A DNA stretch of 64,000 bases, taken from contig JAGYVD010000001.1 in the NCBI GenBank assembly GCA_021209875.1, positions 930,001 through 994,000 on the forward strand, given 5' to 3'. The notes under the pieces were generated by a model, which saw nothing but the letters and a program-made list of their open reading frames with translations, was not told where the DNA came from and searched no databases. Below are positions 25,801 through 40,562 of the stretch, in pieces. The DNA comes from Rosellinia necatrix (Eukaryota; Ascomycota; Sordariomycetes; Xylariales; Xylariaceae). Position 1 is the first letter of the stretch, and each line of letters opens with the position of its first letter. A program made the position numbers and the translations under genes.

Positions 25801-28800
25801 GTTTTAAGCTAAAATTAATATTATTAAATATTTAAAAAAAATTTTAACATGTTTATAATATTTATTAATAGTTTTAAAAATATAACCACGTTATTAATAT
25901 ATTTAGCTATAAATTAGCTATATAACATAAAAATATTGTTTATAAATTATTATATATAGCTTAAGCTATTTTTAAATTTTATTAATATAATTTTAAATAT
26001 ATAAAAACTTTTAAAAAATAATAATTATTCTGTTTTAATAATATAAATATATTAACAGTTAATAAAAAATTTAAAACAGTTAATTATTATAATATATTAA
26101 TATTTTTTAATTTAGTTATAATAGCTTTTATATTAATAATAAATAAATATTAAATATAATAATTTTGTTTAACGATCAAAAGTTTATTATTATTTAGTTT
26201 TTTTTATTATTTATATAGCGCTATATAATGAATATCAGGTATTTAAATAATATTAATTATTTTATAAAATTAAGTTTACTGTTTTAATATATAAATTTAA
26301 ACTATTTATTTATAATTTTTAATTTTTAATTTTTAATATATATAGCCTTGCTATATTAAAAATTTAATTTTATTATTTATTAACTAAGTTTATTTATATT
26401 ATTTTAATTTTGTTTATTTTAATAATGCTTTTTATCCGCCAGGTCTTATATTTTTTAAAAATGTTTTTAGTTTTATTACAAATATATTATTTAAAACATA
26501 TATATATACTTTGTTTTTAGTTTTTATATAAAATATTAACTTAAACTTTTAAGCTTTAAAAATAGCTTTTAAATATATTAAACTTAATATATTTTATTAT
26601 ATTTTAAATATTATTATTAAAATATTTAATTGTTTTAAATAAAATAAAAGTTTTTTAAATATATTAAACTTTTATAATATATTAAAATTATTTATAAATT
26701 TTTTAATATTAATACAGCAGCTAATAAATTTATTTTTTTATATAATATATATATAATTATTGTTTTAATAATTTAATATTATGCTTATTTATATTTTTAT
26801 TATATAATAATGTTTTAATAAATTTAATTAATAAAAAATAGTTTTAAGCTTATAAAAATATTATTATTTTTAATGCTTTTATAATTATTAATATAAACAT
26901 ATAATTTTAACAAAATTATTATTATTTTATCGTAAAAATTAGCATAAATAATTAATATTATAATTATAATATATAATAATATTATAATATTAGCTGTTAT
27001 TATAACACGTTATTTTATTAGCTGTTTTTAATACTAATTTTATAAATATAATAATATTATTATAACTTTTAAATATAACTAATTTTATAAAAATTAATAA
27101 TAGCTTTATTTATATTTATAAAATCTATTTTTAGCAGTAAGTTTAATTTTAATTTTTATAATCTAAGCTTTAATTTAAAAACTTTTAGTTTAAATATATA
27201 GTTTATTTTTTCGGCAATATTTAACTAAAATTAGGTTTTTTATAAAAATAATTAAACTTTTAATTTTATTTATTATTATTAGCAATTTAAACTATACTTT
27301 TTTATATATAATATAAATTAGTTTAGCTAGTTTTATATTATTATTACTATAAAACAGCCGGTATTAAAACATATTATAGTAATTTTATTTGTATTATTAA
27401 TTATAACTTATAATTAAAAATATATATATTTTATTAAATATTATTTTATATTATATAAAATATTATTTAATATTATATATATTATATTAAATATATTATT
27501 AGCTAAAAATATTTCTGTTTTATTTAGCTTAAACTAATTATTTTTAATAACTATAATAACAGTTTTTATATAATATATTATTTTTAATTATATATATAAA
27601 AAAGCAGTTTTATTTAAAAATTATATATTATAATAATAATATTATATAATGTTTAACTTTTTTGCTAAATATTTAATAAGTTTATATTAAAAAAATCAGA
27701 TAAACAGTATTATTTTTTTAGTTTTTTATTAAAATATTTAATAAAAAGTTCTTTTTTTTTAACTTTTTTATTATAATATATTTATGCTATAATAAGTTCT
27801 GTCTTTAAGCTTTTAATTAATTATTATTAATAAATAATAATATTTTTTATTAATATTAATATAACTTTTTTAAAATTTATTATAATTAAACATATTTATA
27901 AAATATTTATTTAAATAATTTTTATATTTAATAATAAGTTCTGCGCTTTTATTTATTATAATTTTTTACGTTTTTATATATAATATAACATTATATATTT
28001 AACGCACAGCTTTTATTTTTAAAATTATTATATAAAAAATTTTATTATATATTTAAAATCTATTATAATTTTATATATTATTATAGTTTTAAAAACGTTT
28101 TTAACTTTTATAAGTTTTTTATAGTTTTTATAACTATGCTGCGTTTTAAAGTTGCTATTTTATTAACTTTTTTTAATTAAAAAATATTATTTATTAATTT
28201 TATATTAATAAAATAATAGTTTTAATAATAAAAAAAATAAAAAGTTAAAACAAAAAAAAAAAGTTGTTTTTTTATTATAATATAATAATATAATTTTATA
28301 TATTTTTTTTTTTTTAACGTAGTTAAAAACTAGTTTAAGCTAATAAATATTGTTAGTTTTTATATAGCTGTTATAAGTTTAAATAAAACTAGTTTTATAT
28401 ATAATTATAAAATTATATATTTAAAATAAAACTTAAGTTTTAACAGCTTTTAATTATAAATATAGTTTATATTTAAATTAATATTTTTATAATATTAGCT
28501 GCTTGTTTTAAAAATAAATAAACGTTTATTTAATAATATTTATAATATTTCTGCGATATTTTATTTTAAGTTTATTTAATATATATTTAAAACTAACGCT
28601 TATTATTGCTTTAATAAAATTATTTAATATATTTATATATTAAAACTAAACGTTGCTTTAAAATAACTAAAAAAGTTATTTTATAGTATTTTGCTTTAAT
28701 AAAATTTAAAATACTTTGTTTTATTAAAGCTGCAAAAAATAAACATTTTTTAATAAATATTTTTTAATTATAATATAATTGCTTATATGAAAAATATTTA

Positions 28801-29961
28801 ATAAATTAAAATAAAAATATTTAATTAAATAAATTTTTATATTTAATTATTATTTAATATAAAAGCTAGTTATTTAAAAATAATATTAGCTGCTTTAAAT
28901 ATATTATTTATTATATTTTTAACGTTATTATTTTATATAAAAACTTGTATTACTATAGCTATTTTTATTATATAACGTTAGAAATTTTATTAAATAATAT
29001 TTAAAAACCACGTTTAAAAATAATAAAAGTAAAAATAGTAGTAATAATAAATTAAATAATAAAAATAATAAAAATATAAATAAAAAAAGTTTGTTTTTTA
29101 AGCTTTATAATATTATATTTTTAATATTTTTAACGTAAAAATAGTTTTAATTTTAAAATTTAAAAAAATAAGTTTAAATAAATTTATTTAAATAATAAAA
29201 TAAAAGTTTATATATAATTATTTTTAATAAAATAAACTTGTTAGTTTTATTTATAGTTTATTAAATATTATATATATTAATTATTTATTTTTTAAATATA
29301 GCTTAAATTAAATATTTTTAAATTTTGTTATATTTTTTTTTAAAAAAATATTAAAAGTTTTAAAACTTGTTAAGTTTAAAATTAAAGTTTAAAATTTTAA
29401 TAAACAATAATTAATTTATTTTTAAATTTAAAATATTACATCGTTGTTTTAAAAAAATAATTATTTAATAGCAAAATAATATTTTATTAATTTTAATAAA
29501 TTTATAAAAATAAAAAGCTTTTTAATAAAACTATTAATAAAAATAAAACTATAAAAAAATAAGCTGTTATTACAGCAAAATAAAACAAATGTTATAAATA
29601 AAAAATATTTTTAAATTACACGTTGTTTTTAAACTATATATTTATATTTAAATTATAAAATTTTATTAAAAGTTTTGCAGATAATATATTAATATTAATA
29701 AATATAAAAGTTTATTAATAATAAACTATAAAAGTTTAATAATAATATAATAACTTAAAAAAAAAAAGCTAAAGCTTGTTAAAATAAAAAACAAATATTT
29801 TAATATAAAAAAAAAAACAGCTAAAATCAAGCTTAATAAAAAACGTATTTTTAATTAAATTAAACAAAATATATTTAAAAAAAACAAAACTGGCGAAAAG
29901 CTGACCGTTTTATATAAAAAAAAAAAAAGGAAAAAATCGACCGAAGTTATTAGCTACTATA

Positions 29962-30147
29962 TAATAAGCATTAAATAGTTAAAAAAAGATAAAAAATTAA
30001 TTTATTTATTTATTTTTTAAACTAACTAATATACAGTAATTCTTAAAAGCTTTCCGAAAGAAAGGCTTCGCTAAAGAAGGCTTCTAAAAGGAAGGCTTCC
30101 CAAAAAAAGGTTTCCCGAAAGAAAAGTTCCGCCAAGATAGCTTCACA
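29962..30147. repeat. Right LTR of nested retrotransposon (186 bp)
   Basis: This is the less mutated LTR. It retains GGCTTCGCTAAAGAAGGCTT and the CTTCACA end, followed at once by the ATATT duplication. Confidence 0.87.
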
Positions 30148-33100
30148 ATATTATAAAGCTGTTAAATATAATAGCTAATATTAATATTATATTTTTAAAT
30201 ATAAATATATTTTTAGTTTATATTTTATTTTATGTGTTTTAATTAATTAATTAATATATAATTAATAATATAAGATCAGCTTTTTATATATTTAATTAAT
30301 AATTAAATATTTTTTATATTTTTTGTTTTATTTTTAATATTATTATAAATAATTATAATAAGTTTTTATTAATTATTTAATTAATTTAAAATAAACTATT
30401 TTAAACTTTAAAATTTTATTATATTAAATTTTAATATTTTAATAAAAAATAAAATATTATAGTTTTAAAAATATTTATTTTTATAAATTTTTATATTTTT
30501 ATATATTTTTAGCTGTTTTAACGTTTATATTTTTATAGCCGGTTGTTTTTTGTTTATTATTTTTTATATTTTTTATTTTTATTTTATTATAGTTTTTTGT
30601 TTATTTTTATTACATAGCTTATATTTTAAGCGCTGCTTAAAAAGCTTGTTGTAATTTAATTTTAAAATGTTTTTTAATATGTTTAAAAATCTAATAATTT
30701 AAAAATCTTAATAAAAATTAAAAATAAAAAAAACGTTTTTTAAAATTATATAAAGCTATAAAGTTTTTAAATATTTTAATTTTTTAATTTTTTAATTAAT
30801 TATTAAAATTTTAAACTAATAGTTTATTAGTTTTTTATATTATAATATAAATTGTTTAAATTAAATAAAGTTTTAAAATATTTAAACTATATTTATATAA
30901 AGTTTTTATAAAGCTATTTATTAATTTTTAATTAATAAAAAATATTTTATTATAAATAAGCTTTTTAATATTTTTATTTAAACTATATATTTTATATATT
31001 TATATTTTTAAACTTTATAATAATTTTTCATATTTATTAATTATTAAATAAATTATTTATATTTTTTAAGTTTAAAATAAAATTCTTAAAAACTGTTTTA
31101 AAACTATTATTTTTTAGCTATATAACTTATAGCAATAATTTTAGTTTTATTATAAAATTAAAATTATATTTTATTTAATAATTTTTAAAAATTATGTTTT
31201 TAAATAAAAATATAATATATTTATATAAAAAACGCCGAGTTTTTATATTGTTTATAAATAACGCGTTTTTATAATTAATAAAGCTTAAGCTATTAAATTT
31301 TTATTTTTATATATAATTTTAAAATTTTATATATTATAAATAATAAATTATTTAATCAGCTGTTTTTATATAATTTAAACTTAAGTTTATAAAATATTTT
31401 AATAATAATATAGCTATAAACGTTTTATTTAGTTATAATATAATTGTTATATAAAATATTAAGCTGATTTTTTTAATATGTTTTAATTTTTTTTAAAGTT
31501 TGCTTTATATATTTTAGCAGCTTTTATATAAAAATAATATTTTTAAAATTTAAGCGTTATTAGTTAAATTAAATTAAGCTGCGATTTTTTAATATATTAA
31601 TTATATATTAATATAATTGTTTTTTATATAATTATAAATTATTTTAATTTTTAAAAACTAAGCGATATTTTTTTTTTTAAGCTTATAAGCTTTTTAATTC
31701 TGTTAATAATTTTTTAGCTAATTTTTATTGTTTTTTATATATAATTAAAAATTGTTTATATAGAATAAAATAAATATTTTATAATTTAAAATATAAAATA
31801 AATATAATTTTTATTAAATATAATTTGTTTAAAACGTTTTAAAATATTTAAAATTTATTATATTATAATAATAAAAGTTTTATAGCTTATATAAAGCTTT
31901 ATTTAATAATATAGCTTTTTTGCTATTTAAAACTATTTAATATTAAATATATAATAAAAGTTTACTGTTTTTAAAATATTTAAAAATATTAATATTATAT
32001 TAAACTATTTAATTTTTAAATTAAAATATATATTAATTATTATTATTATTTAAAAAATTTATTATAAACATTATAATATATATTAATTAAAACGTATTTA
32101 TTATTTATAGATTTTTTATATAACTAGCTTTATTTTATAAACTTTTAAAAATTTTTTTATTAAATTTATATATAAACATTTATTTAAATAACAGTAGTTT
32201 ATTTTTATTTTTTTATTAAAACTATTTTTATAATTTTTTTTTTTTATAGTAAGTATTTTTTATATATTTTTTTTAAAAGTTATTTTAAAAATAGTTTTTA
32301 AACTTTTTATTTTATAAAAGGGTTTTTAATAAAATTATTTTAATATATTTAATTTTTTAACTAGTTTTTAATCGATTAGTTTTATATTGTTATATTATAG
32401 CTGTAAATATAACATATAATATTTTATGCTTGCGATTTTTAAAATATAAAGCTTTTATTTGTTTTAAAAAAATGTTTTTATAAAAATGTTTTATATATAA
32501 TTTTTAATAAATTAATTTTTAGTTTTATATATATTATTATATTAAATATTAAGCTTTTTATATTATTTTTAGCTTTTATTTAGTTTTTATGCCTGGTTTT
32601 ACAGCTTGATCTGCTTGCAGGTAAAAATATTTTATATATATATTTACGTTTTATTTAAGTTTTTTCTAGCTTTTTATTGCTTGTTTAGCTAGTTAAAGTT
32701 AGTTTTTTGTTAGCTTGTTTAATAATCGGCGTTTTTATTATTATAAAATTTATAACGCTTTTAAAGCGCTATAAATAATTATTTTTTTTATATATTATAT
32801 TTGCTTTATTTTTAAAGCTTTTTATTAAAGCTATTTTTAACTTAGAAGTTATATTTAAAATAATAAGTTTTTGCTGCTATATTTAAAAAGCTAGTTTTTA
32901 ATATAAGATCTGCTCCGCCGGCGTATTTATTTTTAATTTATATTTATTAGTTTAATTAACCGGGCTATAAATAAAAATATTTATAGCATTTTTTGCATTT
33001 TTAAAAGCTATATATAATATATTCTCAAGCTTTTATTTATTATTTATTTTGTGCTGCTGTTTATTTATTAAATTTAAAGCTTTTAGTTTTTCTACTGCTG

Positions 33101-36100
33101 CTTATTTAATTTTAATAGCTAGTTTTTTTTGTTTTTTAAAATAAAACAGCTTTTTATTAAATTTAATATTTTTAGTAATAATTATTTTTATAATTAAAAA
33201 ATTTATACGCGGTATAAATTAATTATTTTATATTTAATTAAATATTTAATATAAGTTTAAAGTCTGATTTTATATGTTTGCTGCTTTTTAGCAGCAAGTT
33301 TTTTTTAAGTACATGCAACACTTATATATATATATCCTGTTTTAATTTAGTTGTAAATTATTTATTAGCGCTTTTATTTAAACTAGATTATATTATTAAT
33401 AATATTGCGTTAATTAATATTTAAATATATAATAAAAAACGTAAAAGTTTTAAGCTTTAGAAAAGCTTTTATTATATAACTAAATAATTATTTAAACTAT
33501 TTTTAGCTATAGTTTTAATAATAGGCTGGTTTTATTAAATAGTTTGTTTATTTTATAAATTATTTTTTTGCTAGCTTATTTAATATTTTTAACAGGTTTT
33601 TTAATATAAAATAAAAAAAGCTTGTTATTAATTTTTGTTTTTAACTAAAGCTTATATTAGGTTTTATTTTTATAAGCTATTATAAAAACATTTAAATTAT
33701 TTTTAATATAAAATTATAAGCTTATAATATTTTTTATTTAGCGTATAAATTATTTAATTTTTAAAAACTTATATAATAGTTTTATTTATTAAAAATATAT
33801 ATAGATTAATTTAACATGTTTGTTTTTAATTATTAAAGTTTAGTTCGATTTATTATATTTTATTAAATAATTAAATAAATTTTAATTTAGTTTTAAAAAG
33901 TTAAACAGTTTTTTATTTAAAAATTGCTTAAATATTTATTACGTTATATATATAATAATATATATTTTATATTTAATATATAAGATTTTATTAATTTATA
34001 TATTTTTAGCTATATATATTAATGCTTATAAAGTATAGCTTTTTAAATGTTTTAATTATTAGTGCTAAAAGTTTTAGAGTTTTTTTAGTTTAAAAGATTT
34101 TAAAATAGCTTATAAGCTAAAATATACTAAGATTAATTAAATATAATTAATTTAGCAGTACTTTTAAAATTATTTATAATATTTTGTTTATATTTAAAAT
34201 AAAATTTTTATTTAAATATTAAAAATTAAGTTTATATTTAAAAAACTAGGTTATAGTATTTAATAAATTAAATTATTAAAATATTATTTTTATATTTTTA
34301 AAACGTAGTAAGCTATTAAAACTATAATATTAGATTTTTTTTAATTAAACAAGCTTTTACAACAATATTTATATAAAACTTTTTATTAATGCTATATTAA
34401 TAAACATTATATTTATTAATAAGTTTTTTAATGCTAAATAATATTTTTAAATAATTTTTTATTTTTGTTTAAAATAAAATCTATAAAATGCTTGCGTAGA
34501 TTATATTTTTATTTTTAGTTAAAACAAAAGATTTAAGTTTTAATAGTTTTTTATTATTAATTAAATATAATGCTTTATAGTTATTAATTAATATATTATT
34601 TATTAAAATATGTTTTTAAATCCGATCGTAAAAACACTTCTAAGTTGCTGGCAATTTTTTTTAATAAAATTAAATTAATTATTATAAAAGTTATATTAAA
34701 ATTAAAATAGTTTAATCTTTTGTTATTTAAATTTATTATATTGTTTAAACTATTATTTTTTTTTATTAATTTTTTAATTTAAATTAATAATTTTGCTACG
34801 TAAGTTTTTATAGCGTATATAAAGCTATTATTTTTTAATTTTTTTAATTTTTATAATATTAGTTTAAATTTTGCTAAGCTAGTATATATTAGTTTTATTA
34901 ATTATAAACTAAAGCTTATTATAAAGCTTAAAAAGCTTAAAATAATATTTTTAGTTTTATTTAAATATAAGCATTTATAATTTTTTTAACCGGCTAAATT
35001 GTTTTAACGCGTTTTTTAAGCTTTATTGTTTTAATATGTTGTTATATTAGCTAAAAATCTGTTTTATGTTTATTAACTTGTTAAATTTATAAATATTTTA
35101 AATTTATTTTTTTTGGTTTTTAGTTTATATTTATAAATTATAGCATTAAAAATTTTATTATATTTTATTAAAATAAGCATATTTTTTTAATAGCTTTTGT
35201 TTAATTAATATAATAAGTTGTTAGCGTTTTTAATTAAACGTTATATAAGCATTTATTACTGCTAAAAATTTTTGCTATAAATACTTTATTTATATTAAAA
35301 GTTTTAAAATTACTGCTTTTTAATATATTTGTTTTTATTTTTATATTATATTATTATTTTAACTTTACTTTTAAAAGCTTTAATAATAATTATTTAATAT
35401 TTTATTAAATAATAGTATAAAAAAAAATAAAACAGGTAAAATTATATTATATAAAATAAAATTAAGTTTTTAAACATAAAATTAAAGTTTTTAATATTTA
35501 TATTAATAGTAATTTTATATATATAATATCAACTGTTTTATTAATTTATTTATATATAATTATATAGCGCGATTAAAAATAAGTTTTATTTTAAAGCTAA
35601 ATAAAATATTTTGTTTAAATATTTAAAAGCTTAGTAATAATTTTTTAAATAGTAGGTTTAAAAGTATTAAATACTAAAAAGTTTCTGCTGTTAGAATTTT
35701 TATATAAAGCTTTTTATACGTATATTTCTTATATGTTATGCTTTTTTTTTATTTGTTTAAAATATGCTGCAGCTAATTTTTATATTAGTTATATAAAAAA
35801 TAAATTTAAGTTATATGCTAAGCTTTTATTATTAAAATTAATAAACGTTTAAATATTTTTATTTAAACATAATGTTTTAAACAAATATATTAATAATTTT
35901 AGTTATAAATAATTTTTAAAAAATATTTGTTTTAATTATTATAGTTAAAGCTGTTATTGCAGAAGCAAAAATAACGCGGTATTTATTTTAAAAGCTGTAG
36001 CAGAATTTAAAGCTTTAAAACTAAAATATAAAAAATTTAGTTAAAATAAACAGTAATAGCTGTATAAAAATTTAAATAAATAATTTTATATTTTAAAATT

Positions 36101-36156
36101 AAATAGATTATAGTTTTTAAAAAAATATCGGTTTAATAGCGAACCAGGCTTATAAT

Positions 36157-36466
36157 TTTAACGGAAGTATAAATCGATTTATAAAAAGATTTATTAATTA
36201 TTAAAAACGTAATAATATTTTAAAAATATTTAATATAAATAATTGAATTTATTAAAAAGCTTTTATTTAATATAGTAAGCTATAGGTATTTATATATATT
36301 AATTATGTAGTAGAAACAATTTTAAAGGTTGTTTCTGCTTTAAGCGCGTAGCGCTTGTAAATGCGGCATTAGAACTGCATTTTGCATACATGTATCTTTT
36401 GCTTAAGAGATCCCTAGAATAGGGATTCCTGGCTTAATTGCCAAGTTGTTCTATACTACTGTTATA
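36157..36466. repeat. Right LTR of outer retrotransposon (310 bp)
   Basis: The second half (about 36,330-36,466) is nearly free of RIP and GC-normal, including a CCCTAGAATAGGG hairpin, while the first half is heavily mutated. It is followed directly by the GTTCT duplication. Confidence 0.85.
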
Positions 36467-36471
36467 GTTCT

Positions 36472-39400
36472 ACTAAAAGCATATTTTATAATTTTTTAAT
36501 TTTTTAGCTAAAAATTTTTTTTTTTAACTTCAATGTTTTAAGCTGTAAAACAGTTATAATAGTTTTAATAACTAGTTAAATTTTTATAATAATATTAGCT
36601 AGTTCTTTAAATAAGTTTAAAAAAAAAACTAGTTTTTTAATAATAAATATATATACTGTTTTTAAAAACAATGTTGTTAATTTATATTATTTTACTAAAA
36701 AAATAATATTATATAGTTTATAACGCTGTCTTTTAATAATTTAATATTTTATATTTTTATATTTTTTATTAAATATTAACAGCTTTTTTTTTAGCAAGTT
36801 ATAATTATCCGATCTAATAACATGTAAATATATTAAGTCTAGTTTAATATTATAATATATTTTATATAAAGTTTTATTTTTATTTTTAAACTAAGCTATA
36901 AGTTTTTAAATAAACTATTGTTTTAATTAATATAAGCTAATATTTTAAATTTATTTTATTAACTATAGTATTTATAAATAGTTTATAAATAATTTTTTAA
37001 AATTTTATAGCTTGTTTTATAATATTATTTTATTAATGCTAGTTTATAATAAAAAAAAATAAAACAATACTTTTGTTTTAATATATAAGTTTAAACGTGT
37101 TATTTATAAAATTTAACCTTTAATTTAATATAATAATATAACAGCGTTATTTTAATAGTTTATATTAATTAAAAAAGCTTAAATAATATTAATAAACTTG
37201 AACAAAAACTTTATAAAAAAGTCCAGGTTTTTAAATATAATTATTAATTATAATTACTTATTAAATAAATCCGTTATATTTTATAATATAGCTTTGCTTT
37301 ATTAATATTTTAATAAAATTAATATAAATAAATTTAAGTTTATAAATCTTTTTAGCTGAAGTTTTTTGTACAGTTTTTTTTTTATTTGTTTTTTAATGCA
37401 GGTTTTATATAAGTAATATTTTTAAAAATAGCATTTTGTTATAAAGTTTATTAATATTTAAAATTTTTAACTATTAATATATTTAAGTTAATTATATTAG
37501 ATTTATATTTTAAAGTTAAAAATAAAATAAACGTAAAGTTTAACGTTTAAACTAAATATATTAATATTAAAGCCTGGCGTATTAACTAAATATAAACCGC
37601 TGTTTATCTACGCGTTAAAAAAAAATTTTTTATTTTGAGCTTTAAATGCTTTATTTTAATAAAAAAAAAGTTTTTATATTTTTTAAATAATTAAAATATA
37701 AAGATTAAATTAACCTCAGCTTTAAAATAATATACTGTTTTATAAAAATATTTTATATTTTTTGCTGTTTATAAAAATAATAATAATATAATTTTTATTT
37801 ATTTAAATATAATTATTTTATTTTTAATTTTTATTATTTTTAGCTTATTATAACGTTTTAAATTAATAAAGCCGTTTTATTTATAAAATATATATTAATT
37901 ATAGCTTAAATTAAAAACAATAATATTATTAAATTGTTTTATAAAATTTTATGCAATTTATTTAATAATATTAATTAGCAAAATTATTTTAATATATTAA
38001 TAACTTATAAGTTATTTAAAACGTTATTAAAAATTATATTTTTAAAACGTATAACTTTAATATATTAATATTAAATTTAATTATTAAATAGCTTAATTTA
38101 AACATTTTTATAAAAAATCTTTTATAAAACTAAATATAATAAAACTAAAATTATATTATTAGTTTTAATTAAACTAAGCAGCAGCAAAAAAATATTTATT
38201 TATTTTATATTAAAACTATTATTAAAATTTTTATTTTTTAATATTTTTTTGTTTTGTTTTTATTAAATTGTTTTTAAAAATAAAAGTTTTTTTTAATATT
38301 AGTTTTAAATATAACTTATAATATTTAACTGTTATATATATATTTTTTTTATAATTTATATAGTTTATAATTATAACTAATATAATATTAAAGTTTTTAT
38401 TAATTTTAATAACTATTTTTTAGCTTAAGCTTTTTAAACAGTATTATTAAATATAACAGCTTTTTAATTATTATACCAGTTAAGTTTTTTAAAAATAATT
38501 CGGTAGTTTTATTTAAAAAAAAAAAATTTAATTTAAGCTTAAAACAAACAAAAGTTTATTAAAAATATAAGTTTATAAATTATATAGTCGGTATTAAAAA
38601 TAATTATATTGTTATAAATAGTTTAAAGTTTTTTTATAAGCTTTAATATAGTTCTGCTTGTGCTTTTTAAACTTATGTTATTTTATTAAACAAATAAAAC
38701 AATATAAATAATATTTTTTTTAAGTTTAAAATTTTTTATAATAATATTTTAAATTTAAAATATTATTTTATATTTAGTTTTATTTATAAAATAATTTTAA
38801 ATATTAATTTTAAAGCATATTTATATAGCTGTATATTTTTTAATCTGTTTATTTTTTTATGTTTTAATACGTTTTATATAATTGTTATTATTTTTACCAG
38901 CTTTTTTTTTTAATATTAATACTTATATTTTTTCAAATAAAAAACGTTTATAGCTTTATACTATTAAACAATTTTATTAAATTTATAATTATTAATATTA
39001 AGCTTTTTACCGCTTAAAATTCTATTGTTTTTATATTAGCATTTTAAAACAATTTTTAATTATAAAAACATTAATATTTAAATTAAAAATAAAATAAAGT
39101 TTTTGCTTTTTTTTTATATATTTATTTATATATAAAACATAAAATTAAAAATAAAATAATAAGCTTTTTAAAATAATTATTTTAAAGCTAAAAGTTTAAT
39201 ATTATTAAATAATAATAATGAAAAAATATAAGCTGTATATTTAATAATAAATTTTTAAAAGTTTTTATAATAAAAAAATATATATATAATTGTTTTTTTA
39301 ATATTATTTATAAAAAGTTTAATATAATTAAAACAAGTTTATTAATAAAATAAAAAAATTATATTTGTTTAAAAATAATAGTATAAAAAACGTTATAAAA

Positions 39401-39830
39401 TTTTTTTTATAAAAATATTTATAAATATTTTAAATATTTAATTAAAATAATAATAACTTATTAAAATAATAATCTGTTTTTTATAATCTTATGTTTAAAA
39501 ATAATAAAGTTTGCCAGATTTAATAATTAATAAATAAAAAATAAAATAAAAACTTTTTTAATAGCTTAATATTATTTAAAGCTAAAAACTTAAAATTACA
39601 GCTAATAATTATTAATAGTCCAGCTTTAATAAGTCTTATGTTTTATAAACATTAATAAGCTTTAAATTAATAATCTAATAAATTTTATAATTAATATTGT
39701 TCTTTAAACTAAATAAATAATATAAATTAATAAATCTAAGCTTATAACCTGTTAAAAAAATAAATTATTATAATAGTTAAAAATATATTTAAAATATAAA
39801 ATTAATTATAAAAATAAATCAAAAGACCGG
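36472..39830. other. AT-rich sequence to the isochore border
   Basis: This is RIP-type AT-rich DNA with no open frame and no repeat partner recognised in the window. It ends abruptly near 39,827, where GC-normal sequence begins (GACCGGGGATATTCAG). Confidence 0.65.
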
Positions 39831-40562
39831 GGATATTCAGTAGAATATATATCCGGAGGTGTGGAGTGACCCACATACATTTGACAGTTATAAAAACTAA
39901 GAGCTAACTTTTATTAAAACGAGTGTATGCGTGAGCTCGACGAAGGATTGTGATATTCGATTCTAAGCTTAAAGGTGGGCCCCTTTCAGTCAAACAAACA
40001 CATGGGACGGTGTCTCCTTACTCTTACCTTATGGGCATGCCGTCGCAGTATTCGGATTTGAAGTTAGACTTAATCAACAACCCGAGTCGCTCGCGCGACA
40101 ACCCCAAGACAACTTTTCAAAGGTCATGCAGTAATACGCGAGAGATAGTTTCCACCGAATAACTTGCCAGATAAGATAAACGGCCGAGGTTATAATCATG
40201 CGTCCGTGCGACTCAATACTAAGTTAAAACCCATGATCGTTATGTGAGCTGTGTGACATGGAACACTGATGCCAAGCAACTTTACTGTGAATGAGAAGTT
40301 GGAACTGAACTGTTATTGATTCTGGCCCGTGGCGGTGAGCCGTTATGATTCAACGGAAAAATTAGACCTATACACTTTCCAACACAAACCATTAGGTCTA
40401 CCCTGCTTCTGCCTGTATTATACATAACCCTATACAGCTTAATAGGTTCCCATTTGATAACGTATTTCCTCTAGAGCATGTTGTTAACTCCCCCTTAATA
40501 GTGAATCAACAACGCGCAGCTGGCCCAAGTTTCGCGTTCATCTAAGATCGCAGAGGAATATT
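39831..40562. other. Border segment downstream of the hydrophobin gene
   Basis: This GC-normal DNA has no supportable gene. A small inverted pair TGTGG-AGTGA-CCCACA lies at about 39,860-39,875, right at the border. A 70-codon open frame at 39,950 has no recognisable features. Confidence 0.5.

Larger units (their letters stand above)
19642..30147. mobile_element. Nested RIP-killed LTR retrotransposon (10.5 kb)
   Basis: Two 186 bp direct repeats, 19,642-19,827 and 29,962-30,147, bound the element. ATATT flanks it at 19,637-19,641 and 30,148-30,152. The right LTR ends CTTCACA and the left CTTTATA, as expected when RIP turns CA into TA; the start TAGTAGGC/TAATAAGC suggests an original TG start. 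An A-rich tract with GG (about 29,913-29,936) lies shortly before the right LTR and could be a polypurine tract. The first few hundred bases inside the left LTR (about 19,850-20,290) are less AT-rich and contain a repeated segment around CCGCAAAATTAAGCGGA. No open frame for gag or pol survives. Confidence 0.88.
18024..36466. mobile_element. RIP-killed LTR retrotransposon, interrupted by a nested one
   Basis: Two 310 bp direct repeats, 18,024-18,333 and 36,157-36,466, bound the element. GTTCT lies immediately outside each, at 18,019-18,023 and 36,467-36,471. LTR ends are TTTAACAG and CTGTTATA, which are near-inverse and probably derive from a TG...CA end by mutation. The span is 18.4 kb. Subtracting the nested element at 19,642-30,147 and its duplication leaves about 7.9 kb, a normal length for a Ty3 or Ty1 type element. 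The internal region is so AT-rich that no gag or pol frame survives, and neither orientation nor superfamily can be assigned. Confidence 0.85.
1..39830. other. AT-rich, RIP-type repeat isochore without genes
   Basis: Almost the whole stretch is A and T, with TpA steps everywhere. CpA and TpG look scarce compared with ApC and GpT, and the remaining C and G lie mostly in GCT, AGC, AAC, GTT and ACG contexts. Copies of the same repeat differ almost only by C/T and G/A transitions; for example the LTR at 18,024 and its partner at 36,157 differ that way. This is the known signature of repeat-induced point mutation in ascomycetes. No open reading frame longer than about 90 codons occurs, and none resembles a protein family. 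The GC-normal islands inside are short insertions annotated separately. The right border is abrupt, near 39,827. Such regions are usually heterochromatic; a centromeric or pericentromeric location is possible but cannot be told from sequence alone. Confidence 0.93.

Noticed and set aside
39950..40162. 70-codon open frame beside the isochore border
   Set aside because: No domain, signal peptide or splice-linked extension is visible.
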